Shown here: in pieces, positions 36,968 through 46,589 of the stretch
Layout: each line of letters starts with the position of its first letter
Numbering within the stretch: position 1 is the stretch's first letter
Origin: CAKZML01 sp963823435
GTDB taxonomy: Bacteria > Pseudomonadota > Gammaproteobacteria > Steroidobacterales > BM003
DNA length: 64,000 bases
Assembly: GCA_963823435.1 (NCBI GenBank)
Contig: CAWGLN010000013.1
Coordinates: 91,806-155,805 of the forward strand
Direction of reading: 5' to 3'
Notes under the pieces: model-generated
Told to the model about the DNA's origin: nothing
The model's database searches: none
Seen by the model: the letters and a program-made list of their open reading frames with translations, nothing else
Translations under genes and position numbers: made by a program

Positions 36968-37876
36968 GGCCTGCCTTTCAAGCGGTCGGGTCAGGCAGGT
37001 GGGTCCGCCATCGCCCTTGGTACTGATTTCGAAACCGGAAAATTCCAGCACCTCCACCCCCGCATCATTCAGACGCCGGACGGTTTCCGGGTTGCCCGCC
37101 ACCATCATGACCTTGCGTGGCGCGATGGCCAGCACGTTGCCCGCGATATCGTTGAATTCTTCCGGCGGCACCTCGACCAGACCAATGCCGCGCTCTTTCA
37201 GGGCTTTGCGAAAACGCACGGGCATCAGGGGCGAGTACACCAGGGCCAGGTCATTATCCAGCGGGCTGATGACAGACATCAGGTGGAACACATCGGATGG
37301 ACCACGAAAATGTGGCAAGGGCACGGTAATCAATTCATCCACGCTGTCCCCAAGCAGCGTCCTTAGCTGGTCGATTCCCTCCTGGTTGGTCCGGTACCCC
37401 TCTCCAACCGCTGCCACGCGTGGCCCCAGCCAGACGAAATCCCCGCCTTCCAGCAAGCCCGGGCTTCGGATTGAACCCAACACCGGGATTCCCAGTCGCT
37501 GGTAGACCAGGCCCAGGTTGGCAGGCTCGGCCACCCGGGCATCCTTACCCATGCGGCACAGGATGGCACCCCTGTCACAGATGATGGAGGCGTCACGCAC
37601 ATACACGCTGTCCATACACAGCCCCTCACCGGGACCCGCTAAAATAACTTCCGCCCCTTCATTCGCAAGCAGCTTGAGGAAGTACTCATATTCGACAATC
37701 GCCTTGTCCAGATTGGGTGGGGAGCGGTAGTTAAGCCTCTCCCACTGCGACTCAATGTTTGCCGGGTCGAGGTAAGCATCGTTGGGATGCCGGACGATCA
37801 CCCTTTTCAGCAAGGCGGTTTCAGACTGACGCGTGGTGCTTTCCGACACTGTGTGTCTCCTTGGGTTTTCAGGCAT
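36965..37876 (-). CDS. Dimethylargininase / arginine deiminase-family amidinohydrolase
   Basis: 303 residues from ATG 37876 (MPENPRRHTVSEST); the open frame further upstream overlaps the divergent CDF promoter region. The guanidine-modifying fold is indicated by CMDSVYVRDASIICDRGAIL, LLEGGDFVWLGPRV (substrate Asp/Glu), DVFHLMSVISPL with the catalytic His, and the Cys in GGPTCLTRPL at the C-terminus. Related enzymes convert dimethylarginine or arginine to citrulline plus amine or ammonia. Proximity to polyamine genes suggests nitrogen recovery from arginine derivatives. The stop TAG is inside a MITE-type repeat end. Confidence 0.82.
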   Translation of the reverse strand: MPENPRRHTVSESTTRQSETALLKRVIVRHPNDAYLDPANIESQWERLNYRSPPNLDKAIVEYEYFLKLLANEGAEVILAGPGEGLCMDSVYVRDASIICDRGAILCRMGKDARVAEPANLGLVYQRLGIPVLGSIRSPGLLEGGDFVWLGPRVAAVGEGYRTNQEGIDQLRTLLGDSVDELITVPLPHFRGPSDVFHLMSVISPLDNDLALVYSPLMPVRFRKALKERGIGLVEVPPEEFNDIAGNVLAIAPRKVMMVAGNPETVRRLNDAGVEVLEFSGFEISTKGDGGPTCLTRPLERQA

Positions 37877-38013
37877 TTTGGACAATCCTTGCACCCGCTG
37901 TCCACCTGGAGACACCAGAACAACCGGAGAATGCCCGGCTCCCCTGGTCCGGCGGTATACCAGGGCCCGATTGCCGTTATAATCGGACGCCTGATTCGCC
38001 CCTGGAAGTCTCC

Positions 38014-38952
38014 ATGTCAGCATCTGCCGGAAAAGTCGTTATCGCCGCCCTGGTTGGCAATCTTCTTATCGCCTTTACAAAATTCGGAGCAGCCTTCGTC
38101 ACCGGGAGCTCTGCCATGTTGTCCGAGGGCGTCCACTCGCTGGTGGACACCGGCAACCAGGCACTGTTGTTGCTGGGAATGAAACGGGCGCAGCGGCCGG
38201 CAAGCGCCGGCTTCCCTTTTGGCCACGGAAAGGAAATCTATTTCTGGAGCTTCATGGTCGCCATCCTGCTGTTTGGCCTGGGTGCGGGCGTATCGATCTG
38301 GGAGGGAGTCTGGCATTTACAACACCCCACCGAGATGAGCAAACCGGCTGTCGCCTATGCGGTGCTGCTGGCAAGCCTGGTTTTCGAGGGCGTCTCGTTT
38401 TCAGTTGCCTTGCAGGAGTTCAACAAGGTTCGCAACGGACTGGGTTACCTCGAGGCTGCCCGGCGTGGCAAGGACCCGGTGTTTTTCGTCGTGCTGTTTG
38501 AAGACAGCGCGGCGATGATAGGCCTGTTGGCTGCACTGGCGGGGGTAACCCTGACTCACCTGACCGGCTCGCCGGTATGGGATGGTGTAGCCTCCATCGT
38601 CATCGGCCTGGTGCTGGCGACGACGGCGATCTGGCTGGCCAGGGAAACCATGGGCTTGTTGATCGGTGAGGGCGCGGACGAAACCGTGGTCGAGGCTATC
38701 CGGCATAGTATCCAAACGCACCCGGAAATCGACAATGTCAACGAGATCGCGACCCTGCATATGGGGCCCAATTTCATCGTGGTGAATGTGAGCCTGGACT
38801 TTTCGGATGAGCTTGAAAGTGGAGAGCTGGAGTCCCTGGTTACCCTGCTGACCCGGGAGATCAAGGCAGTGGACAGTTCAATCAAGAGGGTGTTCATTGA
38901 AGCTGAATCTCGCGATAACCACCACCCTCCCGCGGCTGTGGAAGCAGAGTGA
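38014..38952 (+). CDS. Cation diffusion facilitator transporter
   Basis: 312 residues from ATG 38014 (MSASAGKVVIAALVGNLLIAF). Six membrane segments are visible, with the metal site HSLVDTGNQ (HxxxD) in helix 2 and FEDSAAMIG in helix 5, followed by a cytosolic domain of about 90 residues (ETVVEAIRHSIQTHPEIDNVNEIATLHMGPN). The FGHGKEIYFWSFMVAI loop is typical of the SLC30A9-like branch. The family exports Zn2+, Fe2+ or similar divalent metals against protons. It reads divergently from the dimethylargininase-like gene. Confidence 0.88.
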   Translation: MSASAGKVVIAALVGNLLIAFTKFGAAFVTGSSAMLSEGVHSLVDTGNQALLLLGMKRAQRPASAGFPFGHGKEIYFWSFMVAILLFGLGAGVSIWEGVWHLQHPTEMSKPAVAYAVLLASLVFEGVSFSVALQEFNKVRNGLGYLEAARRGKDPVFFVVLFEDSAAMIGLLAALAGVTLTHLTGSPVWDGVASIVIGLVLATTAIWLARETMGLLIGEGADETVVEAIRHSIQTHPEIDNVNEIATLHMGPNFIVVNVSLDFSDELESGELESLVTLLTREIKAVDSSIKRVFIEAESRDNHHPPAAVEAE

Positions 38953-39041
38953 TGGCGAACCCTGCGCTGTGAGCCTCGACAGAATGAACGATTGACATGG
39001 GCGACAGGAAAGTTAGTCTCGCCAGGTCAGGCAGGGAAATA

Positions 39042-40565
39042 ATGCACAACGACTATATCGAGAAAATTCTTGCAGCGCGGGTCTATGATGTCGCCCGGGT
39101 GACGCCTCTGGAAGTGGCTGCCAGCCTGTCACGAAGACTGGACAACCAGGTCTGGCTCAAGCGCGAAGACCTCCAGCCAGTCTTCTCATTCAAACTGCGT
39201 GGCGCCTATAACAAGATTTCCGGAATGAGTCCTGATCAGCTTGGCCAGGGCGTGATCTGCGCCTCGGCCGGCAATCATGGACAAGGCGTGGCGCTGGCGG
39301 CCCAGCGCAAGGGGTTGCGCGCGGTCATCGTGATGCCCACCACCACGCCCAGTATCAAGGTATTGGCAATACAGGCCCTGGGCGGGCAGACCGTCAGCCA
39401 CGGCCAAACCTACGATGACGCCTACCAACATGCGCTGGAACTCGGGCGGCAGCAAGGCCTGGCCTTCATCCATCCGTTTGATGACCCGGACATTATCGCG
39501 GGCCAAGGTACGGTAGGCATGGAAATTCTTCGTCAGGCGCCGCAAGAACTTGATGCGATTTTTGTTCCCGTAGGTGGCGGCGGCCTGGCCGCGGGAGTAG
39601 CCACTTACGTCAAGCACCTGCACCCGGACACGCGGGTCATCGGGGTGGAACCCCTGGATGCGGGGAGCATGCATGCCGCCCTTGAGGCCGGCATGCCGGT
39701 CACTCTCGATCACGTGGGTATTTTCGCCGACGGTGTTTCGGTGAGACGGGTCGGGGATGAGACTTTCAGGCTTTGCCAGAAGTATCTGGATGAAGTGATT
39801 CTCGTGTCAACCGACGAAATATGTGCGGCAATCAAGGACATCTTCAGCGACACCCGCTCCATATCCGAGCCTGCCGGCGCGCTGGCCCTGGCCGGACTGA
39901 AGCGCTACCTGGAATTGAAGCCTGCGAGCGGCCTGAACCTGGCAGCCATCGTGACCGGGGCCAACATGAATTTTGACCGGCTGGGGCATGTTGCCGAAAG
40001 AGCCAATATTGGCGAGCACACCGAGGCTTTATTTGCGGTAGAAATTCCCGAAAAACCCGGCAGCTTTTTGAATTTCTGCGAGGCCCTGGGACGACGCGTA
40101 GTGACCGAATTCAACTACCGCTACGGGGACAATCGCCAGGCCCGGATTTTTGTCGGTATCCAACTGCAGCGCGGCGACAAGGAACGCCGGGAGGTGTTGG
40201 AACACCTGCTTGCGTCGGGTTTCGGCACACTTGATCTGAGTGACAACGAACTGGCCAAACTGCATGTGCGTCATATGGTGGGTGGCTATGGCCCAAGCCT
40301 GGCCGACGAACACCTGTTTCGCTTTGAGTTCCCTGAACGCCCCGGTGCCCTGATGAATTTCCTGCAGGCCATAGGCAGCCGCTGGAACATCAGCCTGTTT
40401 CATTATCGCAATCACGGTTCGGATTTCGGCCGGGTGCTGGCCGGTGTGCAGGTTCCCGCAAGTGACTGGGAGGATTTCGGTCAACACCTGTCGGAGCTGG
40501 GCTACGCATATTGGGAAGAAACCAGCAATCCAGCCTACCAGATGTTCCTGGGACCGGCGCCCTGA
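39042..40565 (+). CDS. ilvA: Threonine ammonia-lyase, biosynthetic IlvA
   Basis: 507 residues from ATG 39042, with GGCAGGGAAATA as ribosome site; the ATG at 38997 would add an unusual tail. PLP Lys lies in FSFKLRGAYNK, the phosphate-binding loop is VGGGGLAAG, and CASAGNHGQGVALAA is present. Two ACT-like regulatory domains occupy about 330-500 (EIPEKPGSFLNFCEAL; EFPERPGALMNFLQAI). The long C-terminus marks the isoleucine-regulated biosynthetic form, which makes 2-oxobutanoate from threonine. It stands alone; no ilv or leu genes are adjacent. Confidence 0.95.
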   Translation: MHNDYIEKILAARVYDVARVTPLEVAASLSRRLDNQVWLKREDLQPVFSFKLRGAYNKISGMSPDQLGQGVICASAGNHGQGVALAAQRKGLRAVIVMPTTTPSIKVLAIQALGGQTVSHGQTYDDAYQHALELGRQQGLAFIHPFDDPDIIAGQGTVGMEILRQAPQELDAIFVPVGGGGLAAGVATYVKHLHPDTRVIGVEPLDAGSMHAALEAGMPVTLDHVGIFADGVSVRRVGDETFRLCQKYLDEVILVSTDEICAAIKDIFSDTRSISEPAGALALAGLKRYLELKPASGLNLAAIVTGANMNFDRLGHVAERANIGEHTEALFAVEIPEKPGSFLNFCEALGRRVVTEFNYRYGDNRQARIFVGIQLQRGDKERREVLEHLLASGFGTLDLSDNELAKLHVRHMVGGYGPSLADEHLFRFEFPERPGALMNFLQAIGSRWNISLFHYRNHGSDFGRVLAGVQVPASDWEDFGQHLSELGYAYWEETSNPAYQMFLGPAP

Positions 40566-40668
40566 GCAGGGAACCCGATCTGTTCAGCCTGGCGCCAGTT
40601 GGCCGACCCTCTCTAACTTCCTCACGCGGTTGGCGCCTTGAACCAGGGTCGATTCGCCTGCAGCCCGA

Positions 40669-41505
40669 TCAAAAATGACCTTGCCCCGGCAAACGCGGTG
40701 TGAAGCTACGCCGAACGATCCCGGCTTCACTGATAATCACCGCCGTGCTCTCCGGGATTTCCTCCCAGTAGTCATCAAGGTGAGTATAGGGCTCCGACAC
40801 CACTGCCACAGACTGCTCGTCAAAGTTGGCGGCCTCCGGGTTTAGTTCGGCCAGCGCGCCCCGGGTCTTGCTGTGGAACAGGGTGCGCGATTTCCCACAA
40901 GTGGAATAGCGCACCGCGTAAACAGAGTTTCCATCGGTCAGACCCACAGTCATTTGCATCGCGTTGGCGATAGCGTGCTCCTCGGCCACGTTTTCCACCA
41001 AGCCGGTCATCAATTCCAGCGCCGAAACGGGATCATTCTCCAGACCCAGGCCAAGTGCCAGGTAAAACATCAATTCCGAATCCGTGGTGCCGCGAATGTA
41101 ATTGAACAACTCGGGACGCACCTGGAGCAGCAATGTGCGCCGGATCATATCGAAATGCTGGATCAGTCCGTTGTGCACAAAGGACCACTTGCCGTACCGG
41201 AAGGGGTGGCAGTTGCTGCGTTGTATCTCCGAGCCGGTGGCCGCCCTGACATGGGCCAGGAATACGGAGCAATTTATCTGGCTGGCAAGATCACGCAGAT
41301 TTTCATCGTTCCAGGCAGGTCGGATGGCCCGATAAAGCCCCGGTGATTCGCGATGCTGATACCAGGCGATGCCAAAGCCATCGCCATTGGTGCGGGAATC
41401 ACTACGCCGGGCCGCGAGGCTTTGCTGGATCAGGGAATACTCGGTCCCGAACAACAAGTCATCCAGGAATACCGGTGTGCCCTTGTATGCCATCCATCGA
41501 CACAT
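40669..41505 (-). CDS. Class II glutamine amidotransferase (YafJ-like)
   Basis: 278 residues. It starts MCRWMAYKGTPVFLDDLL, so Cys2 becomes the N-terminal nucleophile after Met removal, the hallmark of Ntn glutaminase domains. NGDGFGIAWYQ, FLAHVRAATGSEIQRSNCHPF and WSFVHNGLIQHFD are the remaining substrate and oxyanion motifs. The protein consists of this domain only; no synthase domain is attached, as in YafJ and EgtC-type proteins. EgtC (gamma-glutamylcysteine hydrolase) would be expected with egtB/D, which are absent here, so the substrate is unassigned. Confidence 0.85.
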   Translation of the reverse strand: MCRWMAYKGTPVFLDDLLFGTEYSLIQQSLAARRSDSRTNGDGFGIAWYQHRESPGLYRAIRPAWNDENLRDLASQINCSVFLAHVRAATGSEIQRSNCHPFRYGKWSFVHNGLIQHFDMIRRTLLLQVRPELFNYIRGTTDSELMFYLALGLGLENDPVSALELMTGLVENVAEEHAIANAMQMTVGLTDGNSVYAVRYSTCGKSRTLFHSKTRGALAELNPEAANFDEQSVAVVSEPYTHLDDYWEEIPESTAVIISEAGIVRRSFTPRLPGQGHF

Positions 41506-41551
41506 GCCGTGCTCCGAAGCTTTGCCTGATCCAGGCCAGGGGAGAAACGCG

Positions 41552-42619
41552 CTATCGACCTATACGCTGCCGGGCCATGGCGTCAGCAACCCTGTTGGTG
41601 CTCAAGCCCTGTTTGTCCGCGGCCTGGAATATTTCCGTCAAACGACCACCTATGTCTTCCAGTCGCGCCATCACCTCGCGATCATCCCCGAGGCCAAAAT
41701 ACTGGTAGGCCACATTGATGATGCCACCCGCATTGATCACGTAGTCTGGCGCGTAGAGAACGCCCTTGTCCCTGAGGGCATCACCGTCGGCATCGGTGGC
41801 CAACTGGTTGTTGGCGCCGCCGGCAACGATGGCGACCTGTAACTTGGAAATACTGTGCGCGTCCAGAATTCCACCCAGCGCGCAAGGCGCCAGGACATCT
41901 GCCTGCTGCAGCAGAATGTCATCCCCGGTTACCGCCTGCGCGCCGAATTCGTCGACCACCCGCTGCACACGTTGATCATCAATATCCGCGACAATCAGTC
42001 GGGCGCCCGCTGCAGCCAGGTCCTGGCAGAGGTAGTAACCTACATGACCCACGCCCTGCACTGCGACACGCAGACCCTCCAGATTCTCCCGGCCGAGTTT
42101 GTGTGCTGCAGCGGCTTTGATACCGTGAAAAATGCCCCGCGCAGTCTTGGGTGAAGGATCACCCCCGGCGGCACCACTCTCGTGAGGCAGACCACTGACG
42201 TAGCTGGTGCGTCCGGCAACAATCTCCATGTCGGAGACATTGATCCCCACATCCTCGGCGGTAATGTAGCCACCACCCAGCGATTCGACAAAATCACCGA
42301 AGGCCTGGAACAATTCGTCGGATTTGTCGTGGCGAGCATCCCCGATGATGACGGCCTTACCGCCACCCATCGGCAGACCCGCCATGGCATTCTTGTAGCT
42401 CATGCCTTTGGACAGTCGCAGTACGTCCTTGATGGCGTCATCATCCGACGCGTAGGACCACATACGGCAGCCGCCCGCAGCCGGGCCCAGTGCCGTGGAA
42501 TGGATTGCGATAATGGATTTCAGGCCAGTGGCCGGATCGCTGCAAAAAACCACTCGTTCGTGGTCATCGAACGATATATGTTGAAAAACGCTCAAGATTG
42601 TCTCCGGTTCATCGGACAT
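41552..42619 (-). CDS. Leucine/valine/phenylalanine dehydrogenase family
   Basis: 355 residues. The ELFV dehydrogenase features are present: GPAAGGCRMWSY, KGMSYKNAMAGLPMGGGKAVI with the catalytic Lys, and the NAD fold VAVQGVGHVGYYLCQDL. The mid-protein LAPCALGGILDAHSI and NNQLATDADGDAL are typical of leucine dehydrogenases. These enzymes oxidatively deaminate branched-chain amino acids, feeding 2-oxo acids to catabolism. It lies between the amidotransferase and the thiamine operon (49 bases from the kinase stop) but is not obviously part of either. Confidence 0.87.
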   Translation of the reverse strand: MSDEPETILSVFQHISFDDHERVVFCSDPATGLKSIIAIHSTALGPAAGGCRMWSYASDDDAIKDVLRLSKGMSYKNAMAGLPMGGGKAVIIGDARHDKSDELFQAFGDFVESLGGGYITAEDVGINVSDMEIVAGRTSYVSGLPHESGAAGGDPSPKTARGIFHGIKAAAAHKLGRENLEGLRVAVQGVGHVGYYLCQDLAAAGARLIVADIDDQRVQRVVDEFGAQAVTGDDILLQQADVLAPCALGGILDAHSISKLQVAIVAGGANNQLATDADGDALRDKGVLYAPDYVINAGGIINVAYQYFGLGDDREVMARLEDIGGRLTEIFQAADKQGLSTNRVADAMARQRIGR

Positions 42620-42668
42620 CTGACTCAGGCTGGCGGCATTGTACTAGGATTCCAGCCGCCTGATTCAC

Positions 42669-43538
42669 TCAGGAAGCAGGTTTCTCAATCCAGGTAGCGG
42701 GATCCAGGCCCAGCCGGGCAACAGCACCCAAGTAGAAAAGGTTAGTCAATTCCGGTCTCGGAGTCAGTAAGCTGATATACATACACCACGCCACCGTGAG
42801 ACAGTCCACGATTGTGCACCATGCATCCAGATCTTCGCGTGGGGGCTGCCAGCCGGCCTTGTTGACGTAGGCCCGCCAAATCTTCTCGGCCTCCTCGTCG
42901 TTCATATCGTGATAACAAATCAAGGTCGCCAGATCGACCAGGGGACTGCCTCCGTCCGCATATTCCCAGTCAATAAAACGGGTACTCCAACCCTGGATAA
43001 TATTTCCGCACCACAGGTCCTGGTGACACAGGGCCAGGTTCCTGTCCTGCAGCCTCGCAACGGCCCTGACGCACAGCCTGGTGAGAACGGAGCGTTTGAT
43101 CGGCTCCACGTTCAGCAAGTAACGTTCCACCCTTTTCACCGGTTCCAGTACCGTTCCCGCAGGACTGAAGCTGTGCAAACGCACCAGCGAATCCGTCAAG
43201 GTATCCAGGGCGTCGTCCTCAGTCAGCATATTGCGTGACCAGGCCACCCCGGGCAGGTATTCATAGACGATGAACCGTTTTCCCGAGTCCAGCAGTACCG
43301 GCGCCGGCGCCAGTCCACTTCCTTCCAGCAACTTCAGCACCTCAAATTCCCGGCCAAGATCGCGAGCCCCTGCCGTGGATGTTCCGCGCCTGACCACGTA
43401 GCGGACATCCCCCACAGTCAGCCGCTGGGCCGAACTCGGGTTGCCTCCGGGCATTGGCTCAAGGCGTGCTGTACTGGCTTTTCCCGGCAAGCCCAGCTTG
43501 CGCAGAAGATAGGGGAGAAATTGCTCTGGGTTATTCAC
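42669..43538 (-). CDS. Aminoglycoside phosphotransferase-fold kinase, probable thiamine kinase of the PnuT locus
   Basis: 289 residues. Kinase motifs: GGNPSSAQRLTVGDVRYVVRRG near the nucleotide loop, LALCHQDLWCGNII (catalytic HxDxxxxN) at about 188-200, and FIDWEYADGGSPLVDLATLI as the metal-binding loop. The family includes choline, thiamine and fructosamine kinases. Because it is last in the TPP-riboswitch operon, overlapping the transporter gene by four bases, the natural role is phosphorylating imported thiamine and so trapping it. Choline kinase remains possible from sequence alone. Confidence 0.78.
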   Translation of the reverse strand: MNNPEQFLPYLLRKLGLPGKASTARLEPMPGGNPSSAQRLTVGDVRYVVRRGTSTAGARDLGREFEVLKLLEGSGLAPAPVLLDSGKRFIVYEYLPGVAWSRNMLTEDDALDTLTDSLVRLHSFSPAGTVLEPVKRVERYLLNVEPIKRSVLTRLCVRAVARLQDRNLALCHQDLWCGNIIQGWSTRFIDWEYADGGSPLVDLATLICYHDMNDEEAEKIWRAYVNKAGWQPPREDLDAWCTIVDCLTVAWCMYISLLTPRPELTNLFYLGAVARLGLDPATWIEKPAS

Positions 43539-44146
43539 GCGGGGCTGTCCAGGTTCTGCCTGCTCACACGTTGCCAGCTCACGTATCCAAAAATCGATAT
43601 GACCACGTATAAGGCAAACAGGATAGCGGTGAGTTGCAGCCCCCTTAGCTCATACAAATAGATACATATGCTGTCTATGACTATCCAGTAGAGCCAGTTC
43701 TCCAGCTTTTTCTTGGTGACCAGGTAAGTTGTCCAGACTGCTCCCCAGCTGGTAAATGAATCCAGGTAAGGGAACGCAGCCTGGGTATAACTGGCCAGCA
43801 TCCACCCCGATGCTACGCTCAAGGCGAGTATGCAGACCACGGCCCACACGTGTACGATCAAGGGCCACGTGCTGACGTCCAGTTTTTTCCCACCACTCTC
43901 GCCGCGCCGCCATTGCCGCCAGCCATAGACTGCCATGAACAGGTAGAACACCTGCAGCACGGATTCCATATACAACCTGGCTGCGAAGAACAGGTACAAA
44001 TAGATAGCGGTGCTTACAAAGGCAGCCCCCCAGCACCACAGGCTTTCCCTGACCGCCAGCAACAGGTAGGCAATGGCCAGCACCACCGCGGTCAGCTCCA
44101 GGAAGTTCATGGCCAGGAATTCAACTATCAGCTGTTGCATGTTCAA
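43535..44146 (-). CDS. pnuT: PnuC-family transporter, probable thiamine carrier PnuT
   Basis: 203 residues and seven hydrophobic helices. The PnuC-family core motif is present: TKKKLENWLYWIVIDSICIYLY near residues 150-175, and WGAAFVSTAIYLYLF in the second helix. PnuC carriers move unphosphorylated vitamins by facilitated diffusion, and the thiamine-specific branch is PnuT. Control by the upstream TPP riboswitch and the adjoining kinase give the assignment. It overlaps the YkoF-like gene by four bases and the kinase gene by four bases, tight translational coupling. Confidence 0.88.
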   Translation of the reverse strand: MNMQQLIVEFLAMNFLELTAVVLAIAYLLLAVRESLWCWGAAFVSTAIYLYLFFAARLYMESVLQVFYLFMAVYGWRQWRRGESGGKKLDVSTWPLIVHVWAVVCILALSVASGWMLASYTQAAFPYLDSFTSWGAVWTTYLVTKKKLENWLYWIVIDSICIYLYELRGLQLTAILFALYVVISIFGYVSWQRVSRQNLDSPA

Positions 44147-44397
44147 GCTACCGGCCGCACGTCTCCGCCCAGGACCTTCATGACGAACGCCGCCTGCTCG
44201 CCCGACTCGTGAGCCATCCGCATTTCACGTGACAGCAAACTCATGACGGTGGCGTAATCACCGAAGACCTGGGTGCTGGTCGGGTTGGTGAGCACTTCCA
44301 GCTCGGGGTGGCTATTAAGCGCCTCAATGAAGTCGACAATGCCACGCAGATAATCCGTGGTCAGGGGGTACATGCTTATCTCAACGGTAACGTTCAT
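44143..44397 (-). CDS. YkoF/MTH1187-like thiamine-binding domain protein
   Basis: 84 residues. MNVTVEISMYPLT.DYLRGIVDFIEALN followed by LEVLTNPTSTQVFGDYATVMSLLSREM matches the small ferredoxin-like fold of YkoF/MTH1187 proteins. In Bacillus YkoF this fold binds thiamine or hydroxymethylpyrimidine. There is no signal peptide, so it is expected in the cytosol. The riboswitch-controlled position between receptor and PnuT genes supports a thiamine role. Its exact function is not known. Confidence 0.75.
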   Translation of the reverse strand: MNVTVEISMYPLTTDYLRGIVDFIEALNSHPELEVLTNPTSTQVFGDYATVMSLLSREMRMAHESGEQAAFVMKVLGGDVRPVA

Positions 44398-44427
44398 CGG
44401 GCACCTGCTGTCTTGCCGAAATCCGGG

Positions 44428-46515
44428 TTAATAACGAAAATTCAAGGTCAGGCCGAGCTGGCGGGGATCGCCCTGGCGTGTATACAACTTGTCTTCCCAG
44501 TCCGGCGGCTCGTTGGCAAAGTAAAACCCCCGCACCTGGTAGACCTGGTCCAGAACATTGCGCGCCCAAAACCAGGCGCTCCAGCGCACACCCTCGTATC
44601 CCACACGGGCATTGACCAGGCTATAGGCCTCGGAGCGTTGGTCATGGCTGTCGGAAAAGTAAAAACTGTCTCTGCCCGCTACATCGGCTCGCGCAAAAAA
44701 ACCCTTCTCGGCGTGATAGCTGATGCCAAGACTGTAATTCCAGGTTGGCGCATGCGCCTGCTCCCGGCCATCCAGCACCCGGGTTCCCGCTTCGTAATCC
44801 CGGAATTCTGAATGCAGCAATCCCAGGGCCGCGTTCAAAGCCCAGCCCTCGGCCAGGTCCCATTGCAACTCTCCTTCCAGACCGTAATTCACGCCCTCGG
44901 CGGCATTGTCGTTATAGAACGTGAAGGACAGCGGGTCGCTGGGGTCATCCTGAAACGAAGTGCTGACCTGGGCATCATCCCGGTCCATGTAGAACAAGGC
45001 GACGGACCCCGCCAAACCGTGTCGGGGCGACACGACCTTGAAACCAAATTCCAGATTCCAAAGGTACTCCGGGTCAAATATCCTGCGCTCCTCGGGTATC
45101 GACGGATTAATGTTGAATCCCCCCGCCTTGTAACCACGAGCCAGGGTAGAGTAGAACCGTGCAAGCGGAGATAACTCATAGGCCAGCGTCAAGTGGCCAC
45201 CGGGCATGTTATCGACGGGGCTGAAGCTAACGCCCTGACTGTCCGTGTAGCTTGCTTTCCGTTGCTCGAGGCGCAGACCAAAGGCAAGACTCCAACTCTC
45301 TGTCAGCTGCGAATCAAGCTGACCAAACAGGGCCAGGTTGGTGGCCTGGTAACTGCTGTCCAGCGAGCGGTAAATGTCACCGTTATAAGTATCAAGAATA
45401 TCGTTGGTCTCCTCGATATCCAGGCCATACAAACCTATGACCCAGGCGGTGCTGGCGTGCAAGATCTCCGCGCCCGGGCGGGAGCCCAGCCGAAATTCCT
45501 GGCCCAGGCTGCTGCGCTCGCGCCAGGTGGTAGAAAAAAAATCGTAGGGAGCATATTCGCCCCAGCTGTCATCATTACCCCAGTCGCCGTCAAAACTGAA
45601 CAGCACATCGCTGTCGACCACAGTAGTGATACTTAACAAGGACACACTTTCCGAGGCATCCCACTCAATACGGGCGGCCATCGCAGCCGTACGCTGACTG
45701 TCTTCACCCGGCTTGTCGGAAAGGGTGTTCAGTGAATTATCAATTGCCCAGGCATCGTAACCGTTATCCAGATTCACCAGCATGCCGGTGAATTTCGCCC
45801 GCAAGGTATCCGTTATCGCCCAGTTCAGCTTGCCCCGGGTAGTCAATTCATCCCGTTGATTGGTGTCGTTGGCGCCAAGATACTGATTGTCACGAAAGCC
45901 ATCCTGGGTGGAACGCTGGGCTACCAGTCTATACCCCAGTCGCTCGCTCAATGGTCCGCCCAGGGCCAGACCCATCGCCTGGCCCGAATCACTGCCCGCG
46001 GTAGCCTCGGCGTTTATCTCAAAGGCATCACCAGGATCCATGGTTCGCACAGAGATCAAACCGGCCAGGGCGTTGGCCCCAAACACCGTGCCCTGGGGTC
46101 CACGCAGAACCTCTACCTGGCGCGTGTCAAACAAGGTGGCAACCCCACCCATGCCACTGAAGTCTATATCGTCAACCAGGAAACCAACGGAGGGGTTGGG
46201 GGCACCCTCGTATTGGCTGCGCTCGCCAATTCCACGAATCTGGAAGTAGCGTGGACGCGAGGTGCCACCGGCCCAGTTCAGATTTGGTATCAACTGCACC
46301 ACGCTTTCCAGGTGCTGCTGCCCCACCTCCTCCAGCAAGGCCTGGTCGAGCACGGTGACGCTGGCGGAAGTCGCCAATTGGGTCGCCTCCCTGAGGGAGG
46401 CGGTGACCGTGATACTTTCTATCGCCTGTGCCGACGAATCCTGGGCAAGAGTTGCCGATCCCGGGATGAGGGTTCCCATCACAGTAACCAGGGTGAAAAA
46501 AGTGACACGATTCAT
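44428..46515 (-). CDS. TonB-dependent receptor for thiamine or its precursors
   Basis: 695 residues. Signal peptide MNRVTFFTLVTVMGTLIPGSATLA, then a TonB box-like ESITVTASLREATQ and the plug with RYFQIRGIGERSQYEGAPNPSVGFLVDDI and RQVEVLRGPQGTVFGANALAGLISVRT. The barrel ends with the terminal LGLTLNFRY. The plug-to-barrel signature is that of the FhuA/FecA-like branch. The ligand is assigned from context: first gene after a TPP riboswitch, followed by YkoF-like, PnuT and kinase genes. It would import scarce thiamine, or analogues, through the outer membrane. Confidence 0.86.
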   Translation of the reverse strand: MNRVTFFTLVTVMGTLIPGSATLAQDSSAQAIESITVTASLREATQLATSASVTVLDQALLEEVGQQHLESVVQLIPNLNWAGGTSRPRYFQIRGIGERSQYEGAPNPSVGFLVDDIDFSGMGGVATLFDTRQVEVLRGPQGTVFGANALAGLISVRTMDPGDAFEINAEATAGSDSGQAMGLALGGPLSERLGYRLVAQRSTQDGFRDNQYLGANDTNQRDELTTRGKLNWAITDTLRAKFTGMLVNLDNGYDAWAIDNSLNTLSDKPGEDSQRTAAMAARIEWDASESVSLLSITTVVDSDVLFSFDGDWGNDDSWGEYAPYDFFSTTWRERSSLGQEFRLGSRPGAEILHASTAWVIGLYGLDIEETNDILDTYNGDIYRSLDSSYQATNLALFGQLDSQLTESWSLAFGLRLEQRKASYTDSQGVSFSPVDNMPGGHLTLAYELSPLARFYSTLARGYKAGGFNINPSIPEERRIFDPEYLWNLEFGFKVVSPRHGLAGSVALFYMDRDDAQVSTSFQDDPSDPLSFTFYNDNAAEGVNYGLEGELQWDLAEGWALNAALGLLHSEFRDYEAGTRVLDGREQAHAPTWNYSLGISYHAEKGFFARADVAGRDSFYFSDSHDQRSEAYSLVNARVGYEGVRWSAWFWARNVLDQVYQVRGFYFANEPPDWEDKLYTRQGDPRQLGLTLNFRY

Positions 46516-46589
46516 GGACCGAGATTCTCCTGCGGAATTTCCGGGAGAGCCGGTAAGCGACGGTAAGGTGGCTGGTTTGCCGGGAAAGG

